Source: Rhodococcus sp. H36-A4
Lineage (GTDB): Bacteria; Actinomycetota; Actinomycetes; Mycobacteriales; Mycobacteriaceae
Reading direction: 5' to 3'
NCBI RefSeq assembly: GCF_027158005.1
Contig: NZ_JAPVLQ010000001.1
Span: 620,001 to 684,000, forward strand
Length of the DNA: 64,000 nt
The translations under genes were made by a program, and so were the position numbers. Below are positions 1 through 8,190 of this stretch, piece by piece; positions within the stretch are counted from its first letter, which is position 1, and the number at the start of each line of letters is the position of its first letter. The notes under the pieces were generated by a model that saw only the letters and a program-made list of their open reading frames with translations, made no database searches and was not told where the DNA came from.

Positions 1-306
1 GGCCGTCACGTTCTCCGGCAGCTCGACGCCCTCGTTCAGGGACACGGTGACCAGGGCGTGCCAGTTCTGAACCTCGATACCCTCGACGGCGCCGATAGTG
101 ACGTCGTCGACGGTCACCGGTGAGTTCTGCGACAGCGTAGTCACGTTGGGCATTTCGATCTGCACCTGATAGGCCCCGTCGCCTCGCCCCTGAGTGCCGG
201 GCAATGGCAGGGAGTTCAAACCGCCCCATTCACAGCCTGCCAGCGTCACCGACATGGCGCAGGCGAGAATGCCCACCTTTACAACGGAACGTGTGCGAGT
301 TTTCAT
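1..306 (-). CDS. mce4E: Mce-family lipoprotein Mce4E, 3' end cut by window edge
   Basis: This is the N-terminal 102 codons of the lipoprotein subunit of an mce operon; the rest lies beyond the left edge. The ATG at 306 overlaps the stop of mce4D (ATGA). The protein opens with a basic stretch, a hydrophobic segment and a lipobox ending LAGC near residue 26, so it should be a lipid-anchored exported protein. It continues into the start of a Mce/MlaD domain (VTVDDVTIGAVEGIEV). In mycobacteria MceE/LprK proteins belong to the substrate-binding complex of the Mce transporter. The position as fifth mce gene after yrbEAB-mceABCD fits. The mce4 assignment comes from the steroid genes next door. Confidence 0.85.
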   Translation of the reverse strand, partial: MKTRTRSVVKVGILACAMSVTLAGCEWGGLNSLPLPGTQGRGDGAYQVQIEMPNVTTLSQNSPVTVDDVTIGAVEGIEVQNWHALVTVSLNEGVELPENVTA

Positions 307-1544
307 CGTCCGCCTCCCAGCAGGTCACCGAGGCTCGGAATCTGGACGGTCGGCATGCCGGCAAGCGGCTCGGATACAGGGGCAGGCGTCGGTGCCTGTT
401 CGAGGCCAGGCTCGGTATAGATGATCTGATCCGGATTCGCCGCCGCCCCCTTGATCGGATTGGTAAGAAATGCAGGGTAATTGAAGACCAGCGAACTGAG
501 AACGGGACCGAGGTATTGCTTGCACAGATCGGCGCTGCGTTCGGACGTGGAGTTCCCCACACCCGCCACCGCACCGCAGATGAAGTTGATCGGGTTGCCG
601 AAGTTGTTCAGCGCGATGGCACCGGTCAGCGAACCCTGCGCCGGTTGGTAGATGTTGTTGAAGTTGGCGAGTGCATTCGGTCCGGAATGCAGGATGCGCT
701 CGATTTCCGGGCGCTTGTCGGTCAGGACGCGGGTCGCATCAGCCAACCGGCCGACTCCCTCGACCAATCCGGCCTGATTATCGGCGATGAACCGCTGGAC
801 TTCACCGAGGGCGACATTGAGATCGGTCATGGCAGTACCGAATTCGTCTGAACTCTGTGCGAGCATCTCCGACACCGACGCCAGTCGGCCGCCGAACTGC
901 ACGATTTGATCGTTGCTGTTGGACAGTGCGCCGACGAACACCTGCAGATTGCGGATGGTCGAAAAAAGATCAGTTCGACCATCGGATAGAACTCGCATTG
1001 TGTCGGACAGTTCGCGCAGGGTCGAGCGCAACGCGTCACCGTTCCCGTCGAGATTGTCGGCGGCGGTGTCGATGAACCGGCCTACCGGTCCTTGCTCGTC
1101 GACTCCCTCCGGGCCCAAAGACGTCGACAGTTTGGTCAGTTCGGTCTTGATCTGGTCCCACTCGACGGGTACCGCGGTGCGGTCGAGGGGAATTGTTTCC
1201 CCGTCGGCCAATTCGGGTCCGCCGGCGAACACGGGAGTGAGTTGCACGAACCGCGCGGACACCAGGCTCTGCGCGATGATGACGGCCTTGGCATCAGCAG
1301 GGATAGCGACGTTCGATGAAACCTGCATGCTTACGCGGGCGTCGTCACCTTGGGGTTCGATCTTCTTGACCTTGCCCACGGTCACGCCGAGTACCCGCAC
1401 ATCGTCGCCTTCGTACAGCCCTGTCGTAGAGGAGAACTGAGCGACCACGGATTTTTGGGTGAGGCCGATGATCACCTTGTAACCGACCACGACCAACACG
1501 ATCGCCAGCACGGCGGCACCGAGATACAGCAGTTTCTTCTTCAT
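303..1544 (-). CDS. mce4D: Mce-family protein Mce4D
   Basis: 413 aa, fourth Mce subunit of the operon. One N-terminal hydrophobic segment (about residues 5-25) acts as an uncleaved anchor or signal. It is followed by an MlaD/Mce domain (about 35-115, with GLYEGDDVRVLGVTVGKV) and a long helical region ending in a Pro-rich tail. Mce proteins form the periplasmic tunnel that delivers lipid to the YrbE permease; in Mce4 the substrate is cholesterol and related sterols. It lies 1 base after mce4C and overlaps mce4E, so the genes are cotranscribed. The family is certain; the letter comes from operon order. Confidence 0.88.
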   Translation of the reverse strand: MKKKLLYLGAAVLAIVLVVVGYKVIIGLTQKSVVAQFSSTTGLYEGDDVRVLGVTVGKVKKIEPQGDDARVSMQVSSNVAIPADAKAVIIAQSLVSARFVQLTPVFAGGPELADGETIPLDRTAVPVEWDQIKTELTKLSTSLGPEGVDEQGPVGRFIDTAADNLDGNGDALRSTLRELSDTMRVLSDGRTDLFSTIRNLQVFVGALSNSNDQIVQFGGRLASVSEMLAQSSDEFGTAMTDLNVALGEVQRFIADNQAGLVEGVGRLADATRVLTDKRPEIERILHSGPNALANFNNIYQPAQGSLTGAIALNNFGNPINFICGAVAGVGNSTSERSADLCKQYLGPVLSSLVFNYPAFLTNPIKGAAANPDQIIYTEPGLEQAPTPAPVSEPLAGMPTVQIPSLGDLLGGGR

Positions 1545-1545
1545 G

Positions 1546-2616
1546 TCATTGCCCCGGAGGTTTCAGGATGGGTGGCGAATTCTTTGGGAGCAGATCCTGC
1601 AAAGTGCCAGGCAACTGTTCCGGAGCGACGACGCTGTCCACGACCGTCTTCCACCACGAGCTCGGGAGGATGTTCTGGATGTAGGCGTTGAAGAACGGCC
1701 CGCTCGCCACCGCTTCACCGAGGGCGCTGATATACGGCCCGAGGCCATCGAGCGCGCCGGCAATGTTGTCGTTGTTCTTCTGTAGTACTGCCACCACCGA
1801 ATTGAGCTTCTCGAGTGTCGGACCCATCTGAGCCGAATTCTCCTGGACCAAACCAGTGAGCTGGCGAGACACCGAGGAAATATTGGTGATCAACTGGCTG
1901 ATCGCGGTGCGCCTGCGATCGAGTTCGCCGAACAGGTCGTTGCCGTCGAGAATCAACTGGTTGATCTGATCGCTGCGGGTAGCGAGGATTCCGGTCACGC
2001 TCTCGGCACGCTCGAGCAACTGCTGCAAGCTCTCGTCACGGGAGTTGATGCTCTCCGAAAGCCTGGTGACGCCGTCGAGCGCGGTCCGCAATTCCGGCGG
2101 CGTATTCGAAAACGTATCCGAGAAGACGTTCATGGCATCGCCGAGTTGCTGGGTGTCTAGGTCGGAGACGGTCGTGCTCAGGTCTCCCAATGCATCGGTC
2201 AACGAGTACGGGGAGTTGGTGCGAGAGGACGGAATGGTGTCGTGGACATCGATGGAACCGGGCCCATCGGGTGAGACCTTCAAGGACTTGCGGCCCAGGA
2301 TGGTGTTGGTCTTGATGGCCGCAGCAGTGGCCTCGCCGAGTTCGATGTTCTCGCGCACCGTGAACTCGACGCGAACTTCCTGGTCGGAGAGGGCGATCTG
2401 CTCCACTCTGCCGACGTTGACTCCGGAGACCGTGACGTCGTCGCCGACCATCAGGCCGCCCGCATCGGTGAAGTTGGCCGAATAGTTGATGCCGCCGTTC
2501 AGGAACGGCAGGCGGTCGTACTGCAACGAAGCAACCACGATGCAGACGGACAATACGACGCCGATGACCCCGACGTGAATGAAGTTGGGTGATTTATCCG
2601 CTTTAGTTGACGTCAT
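1546..2616 (-). CDS. mce4C: Mce-family protein Mce4C
   Basis: 356 aa, third Mce subunit. A transmembrane or signal segment spans about residues 14-32. The Mce domain (about 40-120, with GLMVGDDVTVSGVNVGRV) is followed by a coiled-coil-like region with repeated SxxLxxL patterns, then a short Pro-rich C-terminus. The ATG at 2616 overlaps the end of mce4B by 14 bases, the tight packing expected in mce operons. It is a presumed part of the hexameric Mce4 lipid-transfer assembly in the envelope. Confidence 0.88.
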   Translation of the reverse strand: MTSTKADKSPNFIHVGVIGVVLSVCIVVASLQYDRLPFLNGGINYSANFTDAGGLMVGDDVTVSGVNVGRVEQIALSDQEVRVEFTVRENIELGEATAAAIKTNTILGRKSLKVSPDGPGSIDVHDTIPSSRTNSPYSLTDALGDLSTTVSDLDTQQLGDAMNVFSDTFSNTPPELRTALDGVTRLSESINSRDESLQQLLERAESVTGILATRSDQINQLILDGNDLFGELDRRRTAISQLITNISSVSRQLTGLVQENSAQMGPTLEKLNSVVAVLQKNNDNIAGALDGLGPYISALGEAVASGPFFNAYIQNILPSSWWKTVVDSVVAPEQLPGTLQDLLPKNSPPILKPPGQ

Positions 2617-3634
2617 TGATGTTTGCGCACCTCCCCGTATCCTGAACCGCCGTCGGGACGAGCAGCGTCGGAGACCCCTCGGGGCCTGAGATCTTGAACG
2701 TGTTGGAGCAGAGGTAGAACTGGAAGAAGCTACCGTACGATCCGGTTCTGATCAGCTTCTTGTAGTCGCTCGGCAGCCGAGTGAGCACCTGATCGATGTT
2801 GTCTTTTCCAAGGTCCAGCTGGGTTGCGGTCCGGTTCGCGGCAGCGATCATCGACTGCAGATCGGGACGCGTCGCCTCGAGAAGCCCGGCCAGATCACCT
2901 GTCGCCCCGGCGATGCGCGGGATGGCGTCACCGATCGGGTCTCGATCCTGAGCAAGGCCACTGACGAGTTGCTGCAATGAGTCGATGGTGGTCTCGAACT
3001 GAGTCCCCTGACGGTCGATAGTGCCGAGAGTCGCGTTGAGGTTGGTGATGACATCGCCTATCAACTGGTCGCGGTCCGCGAGAGTGTTGGTGAACGAGCT
3101 CGTGTTGCCGAGAAGCGAGACGAGAGTTCCACCCTGACCTTGCAGGACCGCGAGCAACGCCGCGGACAAATCGTTGGTCTGTTGAGGATCCAAGCCTCGC
3201 AGCAACGGCTTGAAGCCACCGAGCAGCAGGTCGAGATCGAGCGCGGGTGAAGACTGATTCACCGGAATCGTGCCGCCACTGTCGAGTTCCTCGATCCCGC
3301 CGGGACCTTCGAGGAGCTCCAGGTACCGGTCGCCGACGAGGTTCTCGTATCGGACAGTTGCTGCGGTGCTCGTCAGTAGACGGTGCTTCGAGTCGACGTC
3401 GAACTCGACCTCGGCGAGGTTCCCATCGCCGACGTCCACACCCTTGACCGCTCCGACGGGAACTCCTGCGATACGAACCTTGTCACCCGACTGGAGTCCT
3501 GAGGCATCGCTGAACACGACATGGTAGGAGTCGGCGCTACCGAACCGGTATTGGCTGAACACCAAAGCCAAAGCACCGAAGATCACCACCATGACCAGCG
3601 CGAAGATCGAAAGCTTTATCGTATTACTTCTCAT
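2603..3634 (-). CDS. mce4B: Mce-family protein Mce4B
   Basis: 343 aa from the ATG at 3634, which overlaps the mce4A stop as ATGA; a GTG two codons upstream (3640) is an alternative. There is one N-terminal hydrophobic helix (about residues 6-25). The Mce domain follows (GLQSGDKVRIAGVPVGAV), then an alpha-helical MceII-type region. The C-terminus (CSNTFKISG...GRCANIND) carries two cysteines, as is common in MceB proteins. It acts as an envelope subunit of the sterol importer. Confidence 0.88.
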   Translation of the reverse strand: MRSNTIKLSIFALVMVVIFGALALVFSQYRFGSADSYHVVFSDASGLQSGDKVRIAGVPVGAVKGVDVGDGNLAEVEFDVDSKHRLLTSTAATVRYENLVGDRYLELLEGPGGIEELDSGGTIPVNQSSPALDLDLLLGGFKPLLRGLDPQQTNDLSAALLAVLQGQGGTLVSLLGNTSSFTNTLADRDQLIGDVITNLNATLGTIDRQGTQFETTIDSLQQLVSGLAQDRDPIGDAIPRIAGATGDLAGLLEATRPDLQSMIAAANRTATQLDLGKDNIDQVLTRLPSDYKKLIRTGSYGSFFQFYLCSNTFKISGPEGSPTLLVPTAVQDTGRCANINDVN

Positions 3635-4794
3635 GGCCACGCCCCCGCAAACAGGAATTGGAAGATGGTGGGCACGTTGACGGAAGGCTGAGTCTCGGGC
3701 ACATAGGGCACGTCGGCGGTGTCCGCGACGACGAACGGTGCATTGGCCTTCTTCGGGTCGAAGTCGGGCAACCCGTAACAGTTGGGGCCACCACTGGCCG
3801 CGATCTTGGGTAGATCCTTCTCGACCGTGTACGCCGGATCACCTAGCACGAAGCTCGCGCTGAGCATGAGCGAGGCGCTGTCTCCTGCACCGGCCAGAGG
3901 CCCGAATTGCTTCCGTCCCTTGTTGAGCCCGACCAGGAAGCAAGAGATTGCGGGTGAGTATTCATCGAGAAGCGTCGTGGTGTCGGTCAGTGTCGACAGC
4001 GCGGTCTCGAGTGGCTGCTGGTTCTCGCTCAGTACCTGAGTTGCCGTATCGGCAAGGCCGGTCACGTTCATCAGGAGTAGATCGAGGTTCGCTTGTTCCT
4101 CGACGATGGTTTTGCCCGTGTCACTTGCGTTGTCGAGTACCCGCATGAGGTCCGGCGTCGCATCCGCGTAGACGTTGGTGACGATCGCTGCCGCGGACAG
4201 ATCTCGTTGCAATGCCGGAAGGCTCGGATTCACTGTCTTCAGATAGGAATCGGTGTCCTCGAGTAGCGACCCGAGTTGTTCACCGCGGCCGCGCAGCGCC
4301 GAGGACACCGCGCCGAGGGTGGCGTTGAGCTTCTCGGGTTCGAGCTTCTGAAGGACCTCTGACAGGTGCTGGAACAGCGTGTTGAACTCGACGGTGACGC
4401 TGTCCGCGGGTATGACGGCGCCGGCCTCGATGCTCTGGCTCGACGGGTCGGCCGGGACGACGAAATTGACGTACTTGGCGCCGAACACCGTCGTGGACTT
4501 GATCTCGACCGCAGCGTTCGACGGGATCAGCGACAGCATCGACGGATCGAGATCCAGGTCGAGGCGAGCCATACCGTCTTCTTGCGAGATCGACCCGACT
4601 CGGCCGACCTCGACGCCGCGAAGCTTGACCTTGGCCTGCGGATCCATCACCAGTCCAGCGCGCGCCGAGGTGACGGTGACCGGAACCGTGCTGGTGAATC
4701 CGCCGGCGAACGTGATCAGCGCGAACGCCGTGATGGCGACCAAACCGAGCACAAGTCCGGCAGCCGCAAGTTTCTTGGTAATCGAATTTTCCAT
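3631..4794 (-). CDS. mce4A: Mce-family protein Mce4A
   Basis: 387 aa, first Mce subunit, directly downstream of the two permease genes (7 bases after yrbE4B). An N-terminal hydrophobic helix (about residues 10-32) precedes the Mce domain (GLVMDPQAKVKLRGVEVGRV). It then has the helical domain and the conserved cysteine-containing C-terminal part (NKGRKQFGPL, GGPNCYGLPDF) typical of MceA proteins. In M. tuberculosis Mce4A is needed for cholesterol uptake. Here that role is inferred from the adjacent steroid catabolic genes. Confidence 0.9.
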   Translation of the reverse strand: MENSITKKLAAAGLVLGLVAITAFALITFAGGFTSTVPVTVTSARAGLVMDPQAKVKLRGVEVGRVGSISQEDGMARLDLDLDPSMLSLIPSNAAVEIKSTTVFGAKYVNFVVPADPSSQSIEAGAVIPADSVTVEFNTLFQHLSEVLQKLEPEKLNATLGAVSSALRGRGEQLGSLLEDTDSYLKTVNPSLPALQRDLSAAAIVTNVYADATPDLMRVLDNASDTGKTIVEEQANLDLLLMNVTGLADTATQVLSENQQPLETALSTLTDTTTLLDEYSPAISCFLVGLNKGRKQFGPLAGAGDSASLMLSASFVLGDPAYTVEKDLPKIAASGGPNCYGLPDFDPKKANAPFVVADTADVPYVPETQPSVNVPTIFQFLFAGAWP

Positions 4795-4801
4795 GTTCCC
4801 G

Positions 4802-5653
4802 TTATCCCGACAGGTTGAAGTTGCCGGAGCTGCCGTAAATGGCCAGCGAGATCAACAAGGTCACCGTCACGACCGCGATGAGCGAGGCGCGGACCGCATT
4901 TCCGACGGCCACCCCGACGCCGACCGGACCGCCGCTGGCAGTGAAGCCGTAGTAGGTGTGTATCAGCATCACCGCGAGAGCCATGACTATGGCCTGGGCA
5001 AAGGACCACAAAATGTCCGTCGGTATCAAAAACGTGTCGAAGTAGTGGTCGTAGACGCCCGCAGACTGGCCGAAGAGCACCACCGTGGCGAAGCGACTCG
5101 CGATGAACGAGGCAATGACCGCAAGCGAGTAGAGAGGAACGATGGCAACCATGCCGGCGAGCACTCGCGTACTGACCAGGTAAGGGATCGAAGGAATTGC
5201 CATCGATTCCAGTGCGTCGATTTCCTCGGCGACCCGCATGGCGCCCAACTGCGCCGTAGAGCCGGCTCCGATGGTGGCTGCAAGCCCGATTCCCGCGATG
5301 ACCGGCGCGGCGATGCGCACGTTGATGAAGGCGGCGAAGAAGCCGGTGAGCGCCTCGACCCCAATGTTACCCAGCGATGAAAAGCCCTGCACGGCAATGG
5401 TTCCACCAGCGAACAGCGTCAAAAAACCGACGATGACCACTGTTCCACCGATGACGGCCAGCGCCCCGGACCCCATGCTGATCTCGGCGACGAGTCGGAG
5501 TGTCTCTTTTTTGTAGCGAACGGCGGCGCGCGGAACATACCCGAGCGCACGGAGATAGAAGATCGCCTGTTCTCCCAGGCGGTCCACCGCCCCTGATGTG
5601 CGACCGATGCGCCTACGCACCATCGGAAAACGGCCGGTTGCAACGAGAGCCAT
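4802..5653 (-). CDS. yrbE4B: YrbE4B, MlaE-type permease of the Mce4 importer
   Basis: 283 aa integral membrane permease of the MlaE/YrbE family with five to six hydrophobic segments. The EQ-loop region that contacts the MceG ATPase is visible (AMRVAEEIDALESMAIPSIPYLVSTR, about residues 135-165; the conserved Glu-Ile-Asp-Ala-Leu is present). It pairs with YrbE4A to form the inner-membrane channel powered by an MceG ATPase encoded elsewhere. It lies 13 bases downstream of yrbE4A. The start is not certain, because the first 30 residues are basic and variable in this family. Confidence 0.92.
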   Translation of the reverse strand: MALVATGRFPMVRRRIGRTSGAVDRLGEQAIFYLRALGYVPRAAVRYKKETLRLVAEISMGSGALAVIGGTVVIVGFLTLFAGGTIAVQGFSSLGNIGVEALTGFFAAFINVRIAAPVIAGIGLAATIGAGSTAQLGAMRVAEEIDALESMAIPSIPYLVSTRVLAGMVAIVPLYSLAVIASFIASRFATVVLFGQSAGVYDHYFDTFLIPTDILWSFAQAIVMALAVMLIHTYYGFTASGGPVGVGVAVGNAVRASLIAVVTVTLLISLAIYGSSGNFNLSG

Positions 5654-5666
5654 CTCTAGATCCCCC

Positions 5667-6431
5667 TCATCCGGCTGTCAATTTGATACCGACGGCGGTG
5701 ACTACGACATTGACGACGAACAGCGCCATGAACGCGAAGACGACGGTCTGATTCACTGCATCGCCCACGCTCTTGGCTCCACCGCGTACGTTCAACCCGA
5801 GATAGCACGCTACGAGGCCGGCGATCATACCGAACAGACCGGCTTTTACCTGCGAGACGATGAGTTCACCGAAGCCGGTCAGCAGCGTGATGCCGTTGAC
5901 GAAGGCACCCGGGTTGACACCTTGCAGGAAGACGGAGAACACGAAGCCACCGAGAATGCCGATGGTGCTCACCAAGCCGTTGAGCAGCAGAGCGATGACC
6001 GTCGAGGCAAGTACTCGCGGGACGACGAGGCGGTGGATCGGATTGATGCCGAGGACCCGCATCGCGTCGATTTCTTCGCGGATGGTGCGTGCAGCGAGGT
6101 CGGCGCAGATGGCCGTCGCGCCTGCTCCAGCGACGATGAGCACCGTGACGATGGGACCGACCTGCGTGACAGCGCCAAGAGCAGCGCCCGCGCCACTGAG
6201 GTCGGCTGCACCGATCTCGCGGAGAAGAATATTGATGGTGAAACTGACCAAAACGGTGAACGGCACTGCCACCAGGACGGTGGGGACCATCGACACGCGG
6301 GCGATGAACCACGCCTGGTCGATGAACTCCTGACGCTGGAACGGCCGGCGGAACACCGAACGTAGGGTGTACCACGACATGTCGAAGAAAGCGCCTACCG
6401 CACGAAGGGGTACGAGTAGAACGTCGTTCAT
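5667..6431 (-). CDS. yrbE4A: YrbE4A, MlaE-type permease of the Mce4 importer
   Basis: 254 aa, first gene of the mce4 operon. It is a polytopic MlaE-family permease carrying the conserved cytoplasmic loop (RTIREEIDAMRVLGINP) that couples to the MceG ATPase. The ATG at 6431 is preceded by GGAGG at short spacing. A KstR-like operator lies about 65 bases upstream (6494-6507), so the importer should be derepressed when sterol-CoA metabolites accumulate, as known for KstR in mycobacteria and rhodococci. Confidence 0.92.
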   Translation of the reverse strand: MNDVLLVPLRAVGAFFDMSWYTLRSVFRRPFQRQEFIDQAWFIARVSMVPTVLVAVPFTVLVSFTINILLREIGAADLSGAGAALGAVTQVGPIVTVLIVAGAGATAICADLAARTIREEIDAMRVLGINPIHRLVVPRVLASTVIALLLNGLVSTIGILGGFVFSVFLQGVNPGAFVNGITLLTGFGELIVSQVKAGLFGMIAGLVACYLGLNVRGGAKSVGDAVNQTVVFAFMALFVVNVVVTAVGIKLTAG

Positions 6432-6493
6432 GGAACCTCCCTCGATGCATGCGGCACTGTGATCCAGGTCATGGCCGTCCAGCTCATGTTAAC

Positions 6494-6507
6494 TAGAACA
6501 CGTTCAG
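6494..6507. promoter_or_regulatory. KstR-like operator of the mce4 operon
   Basis: TAGAACACGTTCAG matches the KstR core TAGAAC-NN-GTTCTA at 12 of 14 positions and is extended on the left by AAC. It lies 63 bases upstream of yrbE4A. KstR is the TetR-family repressor of cholesterol catabolism in this group of bacteria. Binding is inferred from the match. Confidence 0.75.
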
Positions 6508-6693
6508 TAGTCAAAGAATCGACCGATCTCGATAGTGGGCGGTTCGAATCACGCGTGAGTGTCGCACACATCGCGTACGGCCCTTCTGTTCACTTACATT
6601 GCAAGAAAGTCGTTTTCGCTTCCAGGTGTCCAGAATTCGGTACATCCAAGGGGCCCTCTCAGCCACTAGAAGCGGAAGCTTCACCGCGACGAA

Positions 6694-6733
6694 GCGGGTG
6701 TAAAACTAGATCAAGTTCTAGTTTTACACCCGC
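6694..6733. repeat. 40-base perfect palindrome with an embedded KstR-like core
   Basis: Two perfect 17-base arms (6694-6710 and 6717-6733) are separated by 6 bases. The centre reads TAGATCAAGTTCTA, one mismatch from the KstR core. The arms extend the symmetry outwards with GTGTAAAAC. On the minus strand it lies about 70 bases after the hsd4A stop, so it could also fold as an RNA hairpin and end that transcript. There is no U-tract. Operator, terminator, or both remain possible. Confidence 0.7.
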
Positions 6734-6802
6734 CACATCGAAACCTACGTGCCCGCATCATCTTCGCCCGACATGGTCGGTGATGTGGCCGAAATCGAAA
6801 AG

Positions 6803-7732
6803 CTACGAACCGACCGTGACCTCGGAAGCGTCGAGATCGAGAGCCGCGCCGGCCGAGAAGGTCTTGGAAGGATCACGGCCGTCGAAGTACGCACTCAGCT
6901 CGGTCCCGAGAGACAGCGGCGTCCACGCATCCGAAGTTGCGTCGAACCGCTGCTCGACGACGGGGGCAGCCATCAGAGCCACCATCGGCCCGTAGACGAT
7001 GAAGACCTGGCCGTTGACGGCGTCCGAGGCGGGCGAGGACAGGTAGGTCACCAACGTCGAAACGTGCTCCGGCGCCAACGGATCGACCCCGGCGGTGGGG
7101 GCGTCCCCGAAGACAGCCTCGGTCATCGTCGTACGGGCCCGTGGGCAGATCGCATTGGCGCGAACCCCGTATCGTGACAACGCCCGCGATGCCGACAGCG
7201 TCAACGCCGTGATTCCTGCCTTGGCTGCGCCGTAGTTGGCCTGCCCTTCCGGCCCCAGCAGACCTGCTTCGGAAGAGGTGTTGACGATCCGGCCGTAGAC
7301 CGGTGCACCCGACTTCTTCGACTCGGCCCGCCAGTAAGCGCCCGCGTTGCGCGTGAGCAGGAAGTGTCCGCGCAGATGTACCCGAACGACTGCGTCCCAG
7401 TCGTCGTCGGACATGTTGAACAGCATGCGGTCTCGGACGATTCCAGCGTTGTTGACGACGATGTCGACGCGGCCGAACTTGTCCTGCGCGGCCGCGAACA
7501 TGGCGTCGGCAGTGGAACGTTCGCTCACGTCGCCCGGCACGAAGACCACCCGACGGCCCGTCGCCTCGATCGCCGCGATCGTCTCGTCCGCGGCCGGTCC
7601 CGAAGCGATGTCGCCGAGCACTATGTCGGCACCCGCCTGCGCGAGGCCGATGGCCTCCGCGCGGCCGAGTCCGGACGCAGCACCTGTCACGAGCGCTACT
7701 CTGCCGTCGATTCGTACCTCTTCGTCGTTCAC
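6803..7732 (-). CDS. hsd4A: SDR-family 3-hydroxyacyl-CoA / 17beta-hydroxysteroid dehydrogenase
   Basis: 309 aa short-chain dehydrogenase similar in layout to M. tuberculosis Rv3502c (Hsd4A/ChsB1), which oxidises the 3-hydroxyacyl-CoA intermediate of steroid side-chain beta-oxidation. The Rossmann motif TGAASGLGRA starts near residue 16, NNAG is near 93, and the Ser-Tyr-Lys catalytic set lies in NTSSEAG...NYGAAKAG (about 150-175). A C-terminal extension past the normal SDR core (about residue 250 on) is typical of this group. GTG start. A perfect KstR palindrome lies 11 bases upstream. Its position between mce4 and fdxD reproduces the M. tuberculosis order. Confidence 0.88.
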   Translation of the reverse strand: MNDEEVRIDGRVALVTGAASGLGRAEAIGLAQAGADIVLGDIASGPAADETIAAIEATGRRVVFVPGDVSERSTADAMFAAAQDKFGRVDIVVNNAGIVRDRMLFNMSDDDWDAVVRVHLRGHFLLTRNAGAYWRAESKKSGAPVYGRIVNTSSEAGLLGPEGQANYGAAKAGITALTLSASRALSRYGVRANAICPRARTTMTEAVFGDAPTAGVDPLAPEHVSTLVTYLSSPASDAVNGQVFIVYGPMVALMAAPVVEQRFDATSDAWTPLSLGTELSAYFDGRDPSKTFSAGAALDLDASEVTVGS

Positions 7733-7743
7733 GTTCCGGACTG

Positions 7744-7757
7744 TAGAACGTGTTCTA
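7744..7757. promoter_or_regulatory. Perfect KstR operator upstream of hsd4A
   Basis: TAGAACGTGTTCTA is a perfect 14-base palindrome and the canonical KstR core. It sits only 11 bases before the hsd4A start codon and just past the 3' end of fdxD, so it should control hsd4A and possibly read-through into mce4. Confidence 0.85.
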
Positions 7758-7774
7758 TGTTTGTGGCAAGCAAG

Positions 7775-7963
7775 CTATCCCTTCCACCGCAGCGCGGCTC
7801 GCGGACAACCCGCTATTGCCTCGTCCACGTCCGCCTTGTTCTCGGGCAGGTCCGCGGTATCGGACACCACCAGTTGGTCGTCGTCGTCGAGGTCGAACAC
7901 CTGGGGTGCTACACCTACACAAACGCCGTTCGCTTCACACCGATCGAAATCCACCTCGAGCAC
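7775..7963 (-). CDS. fdxD: Small [3Fe-4S]-type ferredoxin FdxD
   Basis: 62 aa ferredoxin. Three cysteines are visible: Cys9 and Cys15 in DRCEANGVC and one in AGCPRAA near residue 53. That C-X5-C...C-P spacing is usual for 3Fe-4S ferredoxins serving cytochrome P450s. The gene is the positional equivalent of M. tuberculosis Rv3503c (fdxD). It is divergent from chsE4 and just upstream of hsd4A. The GTG start at 7963 is the only plausible one, because an in-frame stop lies six codons upstream. The electron acceptor is not encoded in the window; a steroid P450 such as Cyp125 is a guess. Confidence 0.85.
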   Translation of the reverse strand: MLEVDFDRCEANGVCVGVAPQVFDLDDDDQLVVSDTADLPENKADVDEAIAGCPRAALRWKG

Positions 7964-8074
7964 CGTCGATACCCACTTTCACTAGTGATGTGGCCGCGTC
8001 GGCGCTCGTGCATCGCGGTTTGTCCTCGGTTCGAGGCCGCACACCCGGCCGACGGGCCGCTTATCCCTCAAGAC

Positions 8075-8088
8075 TAGAACCTGTTCCA
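8075..8088. promoter_or_regulatory. KstR-like operator between fdxD and chsE4
   Basis: TAGAACCTGTTCCA matches the KstR core at 12 of 14 positions (left half perfect). It lies in the 227-base divergent region between fdxD (start 7963) and chsE4 (start 8191), so one site can repress both directions. Confidence 0.8.
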
Positions 8089-8190
8089 CCCCGTGTGCAA
8101 TGATTCGACTTACCTGAGGGTGACGCACGGATTCCGACGTCGACTCGCCATGAACTTGTTGCAGATTCCGGGCACGAGAGGACCACTGAT

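Larger units (their letters stand above)
6432..6802. other. 371-base gene-free control region between hsd4A and yrbE4A
   Basis: No convincing coding region was found on either strand. The stretch holds a KstR-like site near the mce4 start (6494-6507) and a large 40-base perfect palindrome (6694-6733), both listed separately. The rest has no recognised signal. In M. tuberculosis the equivalent genes Rv3502c and Rv3501c are close together, so this gap suggests mce4 has its own promoter here. Confidence 0.6.
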
